Assembly: GCA_029564595.1 (NCBI GenBank)
Contig: JAKQPS010000001.1
Span: forward strand, 124,001 to 188,000
DNA: 64,000 nucleotides
Direction: 5' to 3'
DNA from: a bacterium
GTDB lineage: Bacteria > UBP15 > UBA6099
The notes beneath the pieces were generated by a model. It saw only the letters and a list, made by a program, of their open reading frames with translations. It made no database searches and had not been told where the DNA came from. Of this stretch, positions 24,338-33,626 are shown one piece after another (the stretch's first letter is position 1; each line of letters begins with the position of its first letter). A program made the position numbers and the translations under genes.

Positions 24338-25657
24338 CTAGAAAATGTATTTGTAGAGGGCGGAGAGGGCGAGGCCGAAAAGAAGGGTGGCGGCGCAGGG
24401 GACGGCTATTTGTTTGTATATCTTGAAAAAATCGGCTTTGAAAAAGTCTTTGGTGACGATAAGGCATAGGTGGACGGGGCTTAGCATCATCCCGGCGTAT
24501 CCCATGACGTATGCGAAAGTAAAATATGCGAACCTATCGGTGGAATCCATAACTCCTGCCGGGAGCAGGGAGATGACGATGGGGAATGAGGCTCCGACGA
24601 ACCCGACGGCCAGCCCCATGACGAGGGCGGAGATGAAGGGCAGGGCGGCGATGATGACGATGGCGGGGAGGCGGTAGGTGGCCAAGTCGGTCTGGATGTT
24701 TTCAAATGCGCCGGCCCGGATAAGCGTTCCCTGAAACACCATGATGGCGGCGACGAGCAGGATCATGGGGACTTGAGCGCGGCCGAACAGGGCGGCGGCC
24801 ACACGGCGGACCCCCGCGCGCCGCGCGACGGCGAGCCATGCTATCGCCGCTGCGGCCCCCGTGATGACGGGGATGTATTTGACTGCGGAGCCATTGACGC
24901 CCGCAGCGCTGAGGGCGGGGCCGAGCGTGTATGTGGTGGCAATCATGATGATTATGGGCGCGCTTTCGCGGACTGCCGCCCGCATGGCGTCTCTGCGCGC
25001 CGGGCCTTGCGGCTGTTCACATGCGCCCGCGTTCGCGCCCGGCTTCTGCTTGAACGCGGGCCTCATGATGAATATCCATCCGAATGTGACGGCGGCGGCT
25101 GTCAGCGGCAGGTGTATCAGCATGACTTTCCACGCGGATATGCTGAATAGGATGGTGGCGAGAATGATGCCGGGGTACAGCGGCCACCAGTATTCCCATA
25201 TATGGCGGAACCAGTAGTTGACGGCGGATTTTTGTTCGGGAGACTGGGCATCGCCTTGGCAGGCCGCGCGCACAAGCGGGGCGCTGAAGACTGCGCCTCC
25301 GGGCATGGGCAGAAGCCCGATGAGGGCGGGCAGGGCCGCCGCGCTCCTCGCCGTGCCTCCCAACGCCGCCGTCAGCCCTTCCACCAGCCGGGACAGCGAC
25401 CCGGTGTCGTTCAGCAGGTGGCTCAGCCCCAGCAGCCCCACCACGATCAGGCACAGGCACAGCGTGTCCGCCGAGGCCGCGGATAGGAGCATGTTCTTTG
25501 CGGTTCCGGCGGCGCCGGCTCCGAACCAAAGCCCTGTCAGCGCGGACGCCAAGAATATGGCCGCCCACAGCGGAAGCTTCAACTTATACAGCGTCAGTAT
25601 CGCCCCGAAGAGTATCAGGACTTTCGCGAGCGACGGCGTGTTCATCAATGTTTCCAC
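24338..25657 (-). CDS. DUF401 family integral membrane protein (putative permease)
   Basis: 439 residues, about ten or more hydrophobic segments. Signature 'LIGLLPMPGGAVFSAPLV' and 'NYWFRHIWEYWWPLYPGIIL' identify the DUF401 family of predicted transporters related to gluconate/dicarboxylate-type permeases; the substrate is unknown. The start is GTG at 25657 with no Shine-Dalgarno, placed 6 nt after a -10-like box (see 25664-25693). It is on the same strand as the malic enzyme upstream, but repeats lie between them. Confidence 0.88.
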   Translation of the reverse strand: METLMNTPSLAKVLILFGAILTLYKLKLPLWAAIFLASALTGLWFGAGAAGTAKNMLLSAASADTLCLCLIVVGLLGLSHLLNDTGSLSRLVEGLTAALGGTARSAAALPALIGLLPMPGGAVFSAPLVRAACQGDAQSPEQKSAVNYWFRHIWEYWWPLYPGIILATILFSISAWKVMLIHLPLTAAAVTFGWIFIMRPAFKQKPGANAGACEQPQGPARRDAMRAAVRESAPIIIMIATTYTLGPALSAAGVNGSAVKYIPVITGAAAAIAWLAVARRAGVRRVAAALFGRAQVPMILLVAAIMVFQGTLIRAGAFENIQTDLATYRLPAIVIIAALPFISALVMGLAVGFVGASFPIVISLLPAGVMDSTDRFAYFTFAYVMGYAGMMLSPVHLCLIVTKDFFKADFFKIYKQIAVPCAATLLFGLALSALYKYIF

Positions 25658-25663
25658 AGCGAA

Positions 25664-25693
25664 AAAATAGCAGACGGCAAGGGCTATGTAAAT
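25664..25693 (-). promoter_or_regulatory. Promoter placed for a leaderless start of the DUF401 gene
   Basis: On the minus strand TTTACA, 18 bp, TATTTT, then 6 nt to the GTG start codon. It is the same geometry as at 8016 and 40945. Confidence 0.45.
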
Positions 25694-25736
25694 GGAGAAT
25701 CTATGTTATTGAGCCGCAAAGGAAAATGGGGGACTT

Positions 25737-25889
25737 GGGAACTGTTGAAAAAGTTATATCCTTTCGGGCGCCACCCCCAAACTTGCTTTGGGGGTGTTGA
25801 ATATGTATATAAACATGCTCGAAAGTTTTAAATCTTATGCCTTCTCCAACGCGCAAATCCATACTCTGTTATTTTTTTCAACAGTCCCA
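25737..25889. mobile_element. MITE-like element D with GTTGAAAAA terminal inverted repeats
   Basis: About 153 bp bounded by TGGGAACTGTTGAAAAAGTT on the left and, inverted, TGGGACTGTTGAAAAAAATA on the right. It has no coding capacity. Terminal 'CTGTTGAAAAAG' is common at ends of transposons. It contains a hairpin CACCCCCAAACTTGCTTTGGGGGTG. A truncated relative is at 23015. Confidence 0.65.
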
Positions 25890-25951
25890 CTGCGCCGCGC
25901 GCGCCCCGGCGATGCCTGTGCCGATGTTCATCCCCGAACGTCGGGCGGCGG

Positions 25952-27466
25952 TCACAGGATATCGATTTTTTTCACTTTTCCGTCGTTGATGGCAAGCTCT
26001 ACCCGTTTTCCGGCCAGAGAGTCCGGGGCCGCCCCTCCGGTTTCAACCCCCGCGTCGCACAGGTACGCGCAGCCGCCGTTCCGCTTCTTCTCGTCGATCA
26101 GTATCCAGTTGTCTTCAAAGCGGACGGCCTTTGAAATCTCCGCTCTCGCGGCGAATTCGATTTTCGGGGTGAACGCCAGCGCGGCTAGGTATTGCGGATA
26201 GTTTGAGATGTCTGACACGCGGGCGTCGCCGTCTTTGACGGCGGCTTGGGCGACCGCCAGCGCCTCGAACGTCAGCAGCCTGCGGTCGAATGGTTTCGGG
26301 ATGATATATCCGGGGCCGAATTCGAGTTCCTGTCCGCCGTACGCGCGTTTGACGTCGTCCGGCACGGACTCGCGGGCGAGCCGGGCCAGCCCTTCGGCGG
26401 CGGCTATCTTCATGTTCATTGAGATTCGTTTTGCGCGCACGTCCAACGCGCCTCTGAATATAAACGGGAATCCCAGAACGTTGTTCACCTGATTCGGGAA
26501 ATCCGAGCGCCCGGTGGACATGATATACGGCTTGTCGCCGAAGACCTCGCGGGCCTCGTCCGGGTATATCTCCGGGTCCGGGTTCGCCATCGAGAAAATG
26601 CCCGGATAGTGGTTCATCTCCTTGAGCCATGAGGGTTCGCAACTGCGCGAGCCGTCCCGGTTGAACCTGTTGGACACCATGATGGCGAGGTCGGCTCCGG
26701 CGAGCGCGTCCCGGTGCGTGCGCGCGGCGGTGTCGACGGCGTACGTCCTTTTGAAGGGATTGAGGTCGTCGCGCCCGGAATGGCACACCCCCTTGGTGTC
26801 AATCAGCAATAAATCCTTGACCCCGGCGGCCATTATCATCTGCGCTATCCTGACGCCCGCCGCTCCGGCCCCGTTCACCGCCACTTTCAACTCGTCCATC
26901 GCCTTGCCCGTGATGACGCAGTAGTTCAAAACGCCCGCCAGAGTTATCACAGCCGTTCCCCACTGGTCGTCGTGGAAGACGGGTATGTCCAGCATTTCCT
27001 GCAGTCGGTCTTCGACGTCGAAACAGGCCGGAGCCGCTATGTCCTCTAGGTTTATCCCGCCGTACATATTGGCGATGGCCGCTGTGAACTCGACCACTTT
27101 ATCGACGTCCGTCGGGCCGGAGTTCCCGTTCACGCGGGCGTTCTCAAACGTCACCGGCCACGCGTCCACCTCTCCGAAAGTCCGGAACAGAGCGCATTTG
27201 CCCTCCATGACAGGGATGCCCGCCGCCGCCCCGATGTCCCCCAGTCCCAGCACCGCCGTCCCGTCGCTGACCACCGCCACAAGATTGCTCTTGGCCGTGT
27301 GCGAGTACAGCCGGTTTCTGTCTTGGACTATCGCCTTGCAGACTTCCGCCACGCCGGGCGTGTACGCCAGACTCAGCGTCTGGCTGTCGTCGAGCCTCTT
27401 TGTGAGTTTCAGCCCGATTTTCCCGCCAAGGTGGTACTCAAGCGCCATCTCAGGTGTCAATTTCAT
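25952..27466 (-). CDS. NAD(P)-dependent malic enzyme
   Basis: 504 residues. Oxidative decarboxylation of malate to pyruvate. Marks: '[19 protein letters not shown]', '[21 protein letters not shown]', '[12 protein letters not shown]', '[18 protein letters not shown]', '[17 protein letters not shown]', the NAD-binding '[17 protein letters not shown]' and '[15 protein letters not shown]'. It is the short MaeB-like form without the phosphotransacetylase domain, but about 70 residues longer than many, with a C-terminal extension past '[11 protein letters not shown]'. It provides pyruvate or reducing power. Confidence 0.95.
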   Translation of the reverse strand: MKLTPEMALEYHLGGKIGLKLTKRLDDSQTLSLAYTPGVAEVCKAIVQDRNRLYSHTAKSNLVAVVSDGTAVLGLGDIGAAAGIPVMEGKCALFRTFGEVDAWPVTFENARVNGNSGPTDVDKVVEFTAAIANMYGGINLEDIAAPACFDVEDRLQEMLDIPVFHDDQWGTAVITLAGVLNYCVITGKAMDELKVAVNGAGAAGVRIAQMIMAAGVKDLLLIDTKGVCHSGRDDLNPFKRTYAVDTAARTHRDALAGADLAIMVSNRFNRDGSRSCEPSWLKEMNHYPGIFSMANPDPEIYPDEAREVFGDKPYIMSTGRSDFPNQVNNVLGFPFIFRGALDVRAKRISMNMKIAAAEGLARLARESVPDDVKRAYGGQELEFGPGYIIPKPFDRRLLTFEALAVAQAAVKDGDARVSDISNYPQYLAALAFTPKIEFAARAEISKAVRFEDNWILIDEKKRNGGCAYLCDAGVETGGAAPDSLAGKRVELAINDGKVKKIDIL

Positions 27467-27674
27467 CTCCGACCGTCCTTTCCGAACAAGACATGATTTT
27501 ACGCTTCCGGCGACGACAAGGCAAGGGAGGGCGGCGGAACGCGGCGTCTAGTGGCGCGGCAGCCGGGCGCGCCCCCCCCCCGCAGGGCGGCGTTTTTCGA
27601 TTCTCTCGATATTGAAGACCCGCCGCTCCGCGTGTAGAATCATTTCGGATTATGTTCCTCGGAGGTCATCGCGC

Positions 27675-28055
27675 ATGAAACAAATCATTTCAACCACGGA
27701 AGCCCCGGCGGCGGTCGGCCCTTACTCCCAAGCCACAGCAGCGGGCGGCTTCATTTTCTGCTCCGGTCAGATTCCCCTGAACCCCGCAAGCGGCGAAATG
27801 GAAAACTCGGATGTCGCCACCGCGACCCGCAGAGTCCTGACCAACCTCAAGGCAGTGCTGGACGCCGCCGGGGTCGGGCTTCAGGACGTCGTGAAGACCA
27901 GCGTGTTTTTGTCCGACATGAAGGACTTCGCGGCGATGAACGAAGTGTACGGCGAATTTTTCCCGCAGAACCCGCCCGCGCGGGCGTGCGTGGCCCCTGC
28001 TGCGCTGCCCAAAGGCTCTCTGGTGGAAATCGAAGCCGTCGCCTTCAAAGGATGA
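27675..28055 (+). CDS. RidA family reactive-intermediate deaminase
   Basis: 126 residues from the ATG at 27675, which has GGAGG at proper distance. RidA hydrolyses reactive enamine/imine intermediates from PLP enzymes. Marks 'GPYSQATAAGGFIFCSGQIP', 'TRRVLTNLKAVLDAAG', 'VVKTSVFLSDMKDFAAMNEV' and 'PPARACVAPAALPKGSLVEIE', with the conserved Arg of 'ARACV'. It is followed by an overlapping gene (ATGA). Confidence 0.95.
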   Translation: MKQIISTTEAPAAVGPYSQATAAGGFIFCSGQIPLNPASGEMENSDVATATRRVLTNLKAVLDAAGVGLQDVVKTSVFLSDMKDFAAMNEVYGEFFPQNPPARACVAPAALPKGSLVEIEAVAFKG

Positions 28056-28870
28056 TATTGAAACCCGAAATAGACAAAAACGCCGCCAGTCCGGCGGGGG
28101 TCCTCCGGCTGCTCGCCGCGCGCGCGTCGCGCGTCGCCGCGCTGCTGTCGGATGCGGACGAAAATGCCCATCCGGCCATCGGCGCGACATCTCGCCTGAC
28201 CGCCATTTTCAGCGCTCTGGCGGACCTCGCAGGGCCAGCGCGCTGCGAAGCCGCCGCCGCTCTCGCCGCCCGCTCCCTCGAACTTTACATCGACATCGTA
28301 TTGCTGTCCGGCAACGACGAAACCCTGCCCCTCAAACGGCGGGAATTCGAGAGCCTGCGAGCCTTCCGCGCCGCCCACAGAATTTCTTCTTTCGGGGCGG
28401 ACGCCGAAGGCGCTACCCCCCTAGACGTTTCCGCTCAGACCGCCCGCGCTCTGCATGACGGCGGCATAGACTCCGTCAGAAAACGCGTCATAGACGTCTG
28501 GGGGCCGGACAACGGCGGCAAACCCAGCTACCCCGTCCATTGGTCGGGAAGACAGTGCACGCGCGTCATCGCCCACAACCTCGGCCCCGAGTTCGAGGAA
28601 CTTTACATCAGGGCATACTCGATGACGGACTGGCTGCTCGGCCGCGCGCTCGAAAAGAGCGACCGCATCAGCCCGGCGGACGCCGCCGCAGTGTTCGACT
28701 GGTGCGCCTCCGCGTGCTCGCTCATCGTCCTTGAAGCCCTCCGCGTCGCCCTCGAATCCGCCGGAGAAACACAACGCGCGCGACAACTCGCCCCCGCCGC
28801 CCTCAAACTCAGAAGCAACCCCGGAACCCTCCTCGCCCCCGAAGACATCGACACCTTGATTTCCCTATGA
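28052..28870 (+). CDS. Cytoplasmic protein of unknown function coupled to RidA
   Basis: 272 residues; start ATG at 28052 overlaps the RidA stop. Mostly alpha-helical and Ala-rich, no signal peptide or membrane segment. The most conserved-looking part is about residues 145-200 ('VWGPDNGGKPSYPVHWSGRQ', 'LGPEFEELYIRAYSMTDWLL'), which could be a ligand or metal site. I do not recognise the family. Tight coupling to ridA suggests a linked function. Confidence 0.7.
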   Translation: MILKPEIDKNAASPAGVLRLLAARASRVAALLSDADENAHPAIGATSRLTAIFSALADLAGPARCEAAAALAARSLELYIDIVLLSGNDETLPLKRREFESLRAFRAAHRISSFGADAEGATPLDVSAQTARALHDGGIDSVRKRVIDVWGPDNGGKPSYPVHWSGRQCTRVIAHNLGPEFEELYIRAYSMTDWLLGRALEKSDRISPADAAAVFDWCASACSLIVLEALRVALESAGETQRARQLAPAALKLRSNPGTLLAPEDIDTLISL

Positions 28871-29017
28871 AAAACAGTCCCCCGCCACCCCGCCGTGACA
28901 ACTGGCGCGCGCGAACACAGCCGTGTCACCATATCCTTCCCTAAATTCCCCTCATTCATGGATTATCAAACACTACAAATTACAGACCCGCCCCCGGCTT
29001 GTGCGCCCCTACTGAAC
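28871..29017. other. Start of an ~0.9 kb gene-free repeat zone
   Basis: From 28871 to 29768 I see no gene. The space is filled by the repeats listed next; this first part has only GC-rich unique sequence and half of an inverted repeat (29005-29030). Confidence 0.6.
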
Positions 29018-29030
29018 AAAAAGGGTGGCG
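29005..29030. repeat. Inverted repeat G, left half
   Basis: GCCCCTACTGAACAAAAAGG followed by GTGGCG; its inverted partner is at 30635-30663 (GGTGGCGCC..TTGTTCAGTAGGG). The two halves bracket the L,D-transpeptidase gene and the repeat zone. Confidence 0.7.
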
Positions 29031-29233
29031 TTCACAAACGAGTTCCTGCCGATACCTTTAATCAGCCATAAAAAATGTAGTAATTTGGAGTGCGGCAATT
29101 CATTGCCGCTTTGCTTTTCCGGGAATTTATTCCCGCTCTCTTGTAGGGCGACGGGCCCCACCCACAACCCCGTTGTGGGCGCTCAAAGCGCCAATCGCTC
29201 TTGTAGGGCGGGAACACCGATTCCCGCCGCCTG
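29018..29233. repeat. Dispersed repeat B, copy 2 (with internal insertion)
   Basis: Diverged copy of 21225-21378: GGAGTGCGGCAATTCATTGCC, the CCGGGAATTTATTCCCG hairpin and GTAGGGCGGGAACACCGATT. An extra ~60 bp including the hairpin CCCACAACCCCGTTGTGGG is inserted; that hairpin recurs at about 30570. Confidence 0.7.
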
Positions 29234-29256
29234 CATTTCTCTTGTTTCTTTCGCCG

Positions 29257-29640
29257 TCATTCCTTTTTTTTTATGCCGTCATTCTTTTTATCTTATGCCG
29301 TCATTCCCGCGAAAGCGGGAACCCATTTTCAACCCAACCCGCCGTCATTCTTTTTTTTTGCCGTCATTCCTTTTTCTTTTTGCCGTCATTCCCACGAAAG
29401 CGGGAACCCATTTTCAACCCAACCCGCCGTCATTCCTTTTTCTTTATGCCGTCATTCTTTTTATCTTGTGCCGTCATTCCCGCGAAAGCGGGAACCCATT
29501 TTCACCTATATTGCCATTCAGCCCCAATAAATAACTGTCAATAATCCCGGCCTGACCCCAAATCACCTTTCTTTATGCCGTCATTCCTTTTGCTTTGTGC
29601 CGTCATTCCCGCGAAAGCGGGAACCCATTTTTACCCATAT
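29257..29640. repeat. GTCATTCCCGCGAAAGCGGGAA interspersed repeats
   Basis: Four copies of GCCGTCATTCCCGCGAAAGC followed by GGGAACCCATTTT (one with a G-to-A change) plus shorter 'GCCGTCATTC' half units between them. Each full unit has the hairpin TTCCCGC-GAAA-GCGGGAA. This type of repeat is widespread between genes in many bacteria. It is not a CRISPR array, because spacers are short, repetitive and irregular. Confidence 0.9.
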
Positions 29641-29736
29641 CGCCAATCAGCCCCAATAATAAACTGTCAATAATCTCGGCCTGACCCCAAATTAATTCGC
29701 TGTCAATAATCTCGGCCTGACCCCAAATTATGTGAA
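29519..29736. repeat. Tandem 'CTGTCAATAATC..CCTGACCCC' units
   Basis: Three units of CTGTCAATAATCTCGGCCTG plus ACCCCAAAT, two of them preceded by CAGCCCCAATAA. They overlap the end of the previous repeat zone, so the whole is a composite of about 125 bp duplicated units. Confidence 0.8.
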
Positions 29737-29768
29737 ACCCAAACCCGGCCTGAGCCAACCCCCTTGCT

Positions 29769-30485
29769 CTAATTGGCGGCGTTGTTAAGCGAAGGCGAAA
29801 TCTGTATTTCCGGCCGGGCGTTGTCGGGTATGGCGTTAAGAATCTCCATAATGTCCGCGTTTTCCATCGCGATGCAGCCTAGTGTCCAGTCAATCGACGT
29901 CAGGTTCTGTTCGGTTCTGTCTTTAGTGCCGTGGAGCAGGATTTGACCGCCAAGCCCGGTGTTCGAAGGCGGATATGTCTTTGCGGTTGTCGCGGCTTTC
30001 ACTTTTAAGTATGACTTTTTGGAAATGACGCCGTTTTCAAGTCCTTCGAGAGCGTCTTTCTCGTTAGGGTATGCGATGTAGAAACATCTGCCGAAAGCCG
30101 GGCTGGTGTGCTTGATAAGATAGTATTTTCCCTCCGGGGTGCGGCCGTCTCCCTCCCGGGTTTTGTGTCCTTCAAGGTTCGGACCGAACGCCACGGGATA
30201 TGTTTTGAGCAATGAGCCGCCTTCGTAGAGCCTGAGTTGTCTCGCTTTCTTGTCCACCGTAATGCGCGCGTTTTTCAGAGGCAGAGATATTTGTTTCCGC
30301 CTGCAAATATCGGCAAGGCCGGCGTCGGCCGCTGACTGACCTGACGGGGTGGCAATCTTGCCTTTCGCTCCATAACACAAGGAAGCGACGCACACGGCGC
30401 CGAGAATCGCCGCGACTGCCGCCATGACATGCATTCGCTTAAGACGACTGATGATTCTGCTTTTGCCTGCGCTTATTCTTCCCAT
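29769..30485 (-). CDS. L,D-transpeptidase (YkuD/ErfK family)
   Basis: 238 residues. Cross-links peptidoglycan (3-3) or attaches proteins to it, in the periplasm. An N-terminal anchor or signal (about 18-40) precedes the YkuD domain with 'ARQLRLYEGGSLLKTYPVAF', 'GDGRTPEGKYYLI', and the catalytic block 'ILLHGTKDR' ... 'DWTLGCIAMENADI', whose Cys is the nucleophile. The usual 'S.GCIRM' reads 'TLGCIAM', a mild change. A TATAAT box lies about 25 nt before the start, with a poor -35. Confidence 0.93.
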   Translation of the reverse strand: MGRISAGKSRIISRLKRMHVMAAVAAILGAVCVASLCYGAKGKIATPSGQSAADAGLADICRRKQISLPLKNARITVDKKARQLRLYEGGSLLKTYPVAFGPNLEGHKTREGDGRTPEGKYYLIKHTSPAFGRCFYIAYPNEKDALEGLENGVISKKSYLKVKAATTAKTYPPSNTGLGGQILLHGTKDRTEQNLTSIDWTLGCIAMENADIMEILNAIPDNARPEIQISPSLNNAAN

Positions 30486-30794
30486 GCTGTTGTTTACGCC
30501 TATCTTGTTGATTATAGCAGTTCTTAATTGGTTTTACCCGTCTCGCCCCCCCCGACAAGTTTGGGAGATGGTGCCCACAACCCCGTTGTGGGTGATTCCT
30601 AACCATGCGCATCCACAAGCAAAAAACGCTTGAAGGTGGCGCCTTTTTTTGTTCAGTAGGGACGCGGTTTCCGCGTCCGATAACTGAGACATTTCGGGGC
30701 GGGGCAACCCCGCTCCTACAGCAAAAATGCGTCTTGCGTTCTTCGGTTCATTCGCTTTGAACAAAAGGGCTAGAATCCTAATGGCGGATTCGGT
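30486..30794. other. Gene-free intergenic region with repeat fragments
   Basis: Holds the hairpin CCCACAACCCCGTTGTGGG shared with 29018-29233, and the right half of inverted repeat G (30635-30663). No reading frame here looks coding. Confidence 0.7.
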
Positions 30795-32786
30795 CTAAAA
30801 GAAGCGGATGCGGCAGCCGAGGGTGAGGAGGGCGCGGGCGATGGCGCTGGGGAAGGAATGTTCGTGGGGCAGGGGTTCGATGGCGAATGATGCGGCGTCG
30901 GGGTATTTGTCTCTGATGTCCAGAAGGGCGTTGAGGGTGGAGACGGGAACGCGCGATGTTGCTGAACGGGAACAGCCGCCCCACGGGCCGTTCGATGCGG
31001 GGTCTCCGGTGTGATAGAACGCGGAGGGCTGAAATCCTTCAAATGAATGTAAAAGGCCGTGCGCGGGCGAGCCGACGGACACCATCTGAAGGGAAAACCG
31101 GAGCATGGTGTCGGCAAGGGCGCGGAAACGGTCGTCTCCTGTGGCCTCGCGCAGTTGGAACATCTCAAGGGCGCATTCGGCGGCGGAATCGTCGAACTCA
31201 AGGGCGCCGGGGGCCGGAAGCAGTCCGCCCATCGCGCGGAATCCCGCCTGCGCGAGCGTGGTTCCTTCGTGGAACGGCACGTCTCTCATATAAGTCAACG
31301 AATCGACGTATGAAGCGGCGCGTTTGGCTGCGGCCATAAAGTCGGCGCCGTTGGGTTCGTTTTTCAGGGCAAGGCACATGCGGATGAACGCGCGGGCGTC
31401 TGCGGAGGACATCCCGGCGCTTTCAGGCCCCGGAACGATTCTGGCTGTGAACGCCGGGACGAGGGGGGCTGCCAGAGCGAGGGCGGCGTCAATGTATTTG
31501 CGGTCGCCGACAGCGGAGCTGAAGAGGGCGAAAGCGGCGGCGAGTTCGGCGTCCGCGCGGGCGTTCTCCGGGGTAACGCCGACGATGGCGGAGAGTCCGG
31601 CAGGGGCTTCGCCTTCTTCGCTCTCCTGCGGCGCGGCCGCGATGAACTTGTCGCAAATTCTCCTGCAGGTGAACATCCATCTCGGATTAGAGTCCGGCCC
31701 GGCGGCGGAGTTGAGTTTGACGACCGCCGAAACGATTTGCGCGGCGGCGGTTCTGAGGGCCGGGGGGTCTTCCGGGCGCGACCATTTTCTGGAGGGCGGG
31801 CTGTAGTTGACGTAAGGCAACAGTTCGGGGTCGTCGCCGGACAGGAAGAAGTCCGCCGTGTCGAGGGCGATGCGTTTGAGGCGGCGGTCGTCGGTTTCTG
31901 CGGCGACGCGGCAGAGAGCGCGGGCGGCGTCGATGTTGCCGCCCCGGCCCGCGCCGCGCATGACCGCGCTTGCGGGGAACATCGTCTGCCCGACGGATTC
32001 GACGAAGCCGACGCAGTCGGTTCTTTCGATGAAGAAGTTTTCGACGAGGTGTCGAGCGCGGGCGCGGGCAATCGCGCCTATGTCGGGTTGAGAGTCTGCG
32101 GCGGGCGAAGCTATTTCCCGCGCCGCCTCCAGAACTGACTCCCAGCCGCCCGCTTCCGGCGGGTTGGACCACAAGTAGAACCTGCGCTCGTAAGTGACCT
32201 GTCCGTCAACGTCCCATTCGTCGAACTCGATGCTGTGGCCCCTGATGCCGCTTTTGGCGGGTGTGGCGCCGGGGATGGATATGTTGAATTCGGAATGTTC
32301 TTTTGAGATATGGACGGCAAGAGAGGAAAGTTCCTCGACCGATTCGGCGGGTTGAGCGAAGACGGCGAAAACGCGGTCGGCGGATTGGAGGACGGAAAAA
32401 GCGGGGGCGGAGGCGGCTTCTTCGCGGATAGGCCCGGTGGCGGCGGCAAGCGCGGCCAGCCCTCCGCCTGAAGCGTAAACCACTCCCGGAGCGACCCAAA
32501 GCGTAGGCTCCATCTTTGCGAACGCCGTGAACATGACGCGCGCGGAAAACTTGCCTCTCAGGCTCCATCTTCGGGTCACGCACACAAGCGGCTCGTGCAG
32601 AGATATGGTGTCGGAGATAAGGGTGTCGCCGATGCGGGCCTCGACCCGAAGCCCGTTCACTTCCAAGCTGTCCGCGAACCAAGCCATGCCGTCAACCACG
32701 CACTGGTAGGGCAGCTCGAAAAGAGGGCGGCCGTCCAGCAGTATGGACAGGAGGTGTTTGTAGGGTTTTGCTTCGAGCAGTTTCAT
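30795..32786 (-). CDS. Large protein with predicted six-hairpin toroid, in a glycan operon; function unknown
   Basis: 663 residues, no signal peptide. The first ~220 residues are beta-rich ('LLSILLDGRPLFELPYQCVV', 'WSLRGKFSARVMFTAFAK'), the rest helical with repeats of 'A..f.......D..y...A' kind ('GDRKYIDAALALAAPLVP', 'GDDRFRALADTMLRFSLQ'). That plan, beta-sandwich plus (alpha/alpha)6 toroid, is common in glycoside hydrolases, lyases and phosphorylases, but I see no motif of a known family. It is the last gene of a same-strand group with the GH35 enzyme, and close spacing (22 bp to the previous gene) supports an operon. Confidence 0.7.
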   Translation of the reverse strand: MKLLEAKPYKHLLSILLDGRPLFELPYQCVVDGMAWFADSLEVNGLRVEARIGDTLISDTISLHEPLVCVTRRWSLRGKFSARVMFTAFAKMEPTLWVAPGVVYASGGGLAALAAATGPIREEAASAPAFSVLQSADRVFAVFAQPAESVEELSSLAVHISKEHSEFNISIPGATPAKSGIRGHSIEFDEWDVDGQVTYERRFYLWSNPPEAGGWESVLEAAREIASPAADSQPDIGAIARARARHLVENFFIERTDCVGFVESVGQTMFPASAVMRGAGRGGNIDAARALCRVAAETDDRRLKRIALDTADFFLSGDDPELLPYVNYSPPSRKWSRPEDPPALRTAAAQIVSAVVKLNSAAGPDSNPRWMFTCRRICDKFIAAAPQESEEGEAPAGLSAIVGVTPENARADAELAAAFALFSSAVGDRKYIDAALALAAPLVPAFTARIVPGPESAGMSSADARAFIRMCLALKNEPNGADFMAAAKRAASYVDSLTYMRDVPFHEGTTLAQAGFRAMGGLLPAPGALEFDDSAAECALEMFQLREATGDDRFRALADTMLRFSLQMVSVGSPAHGLLHSFEGFQPSAFYHTGDPASNGPWGGCSRSATSRVPVSTLNALLDIRDKYPDAASFAIEPLPHEHSFPSAIARALLTLGCRIRFF

Positions 32787-32808
32787 ACGGCCTAACGGCG
32801 GCTCCAGA

Positions 32809-33612
32809 TTAAATTTTCAGCAGAGGCGCGAGGGCGAGCAGGATGCGCGCCCGGCGCGGAAAAGGATGAATCACGATCCATTTTCTTGAAGCGAGAGCGG
32901 CGAGCGCGCCGAGCGGGCGCGGGTGAGCGATTAGATGCTCCAAACCGGCGCGGCTCATAAAAATGCCCAGCGCGACTTTGCCGCGAGCGGACTCCATAGC
33001 TTTCACGAGCGACGCCGCGTCTCTCGCCATGTCCCCGGTCAGTTCCGGCCCCGGCCTCAGCGTGTCGGTCGTCGTTATCAAATCCGCTTCTCCGTTTGTA
33101 ATCCTGACGACGGCTGACGTCCACACATCCTTTCCGTCGAGGACAACAACCATCGACATGAAGTTTTTCGGCGACAGCAGTTTAAGGATTTTGAGAGCGA
33201 AATCCGGCAGCCGAGGCATCGCGGCAAGGATGTCGGGATATATTCTGACGCCGGAGCCGAGTTCGCGCCGAAGCGGCTCGCGGAGCGACATAACCTGCTC
33301 GAAGAGCGTCTGGTCGATGTTGATTTTCGACTGAGCGCCGGCAAGGAGGCGGGCGGGAGCGTCTCTTTCGACGCACGCCACGAAGTCGACGCCGCATTCG
33401 GCGGCAACCGCTTTGAGGTCTCTCGGCGGCCTTTCGCCGTACATGAAGTCCGAAGGCCCTTTCACGGTGTCAACCGCGTGGATGACCCTGTTTTCCTCGC
33501 AGAAAAGAATGAGCGCGCGGCGCTGCTTTGGCCTTTTGGGGGTCAGAGCCTCGACCGCCCTCTCAACGTGGTCGGGATGAATGTCTATTATTTGAACGTC
33601 TGACGATAACAA
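32809..33612 (-). CDS. Cytoplasmic protein of unknown function in the GH35 operon
   Basis: 267 residues, 14 bp after the GH35 gene. No signal peptide or membrane segment is convincing. Recognisable only as a mixed alpha/beta protein with 'RRALILFCEENRVIHAVDT', 'MSMVVVLDGKDVWTSAVVRI' and 'GIFMSRAGLEHLIAHPRPLG'. No catalytic signature seen and no family named. Its position suggests a link to the sugar enzyme next to it. Confidence 0.65.
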   Translation of the reverse strand: MLSSDVQIIDIHPDHVERAVEALTPKRPKQRRALILFCEENRVIHAVDTVKGPSDFMYGERPPRDLKAVAAECGVDFVACVERDAPARLLAGAQSKINIDQTLFEQVMSLREPLRRELGSGVRIYPDILAAMPRLPDFALKILKLLSPKNFMSMVVVLDGKDVWTSAVVRITNGEADLITTTDTLRPGPELTGDMARDAASLVKAMESARGKVALGIFMSRAGLEHLIAHPRPLGALAALASRKWIVIHPFPRRARILLALAPLLKI

Positions 33613-33626
33613 TACAGCCTCCCGGG

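Noticed and set aside
29257-29640. Regular hairpin repeats that look like a CRISPR array
   Set aside because: The between-repeat parts are themselves repeated and unequal in length, and no cas gene is near. They are interspersed GTCATTCCC repeats.
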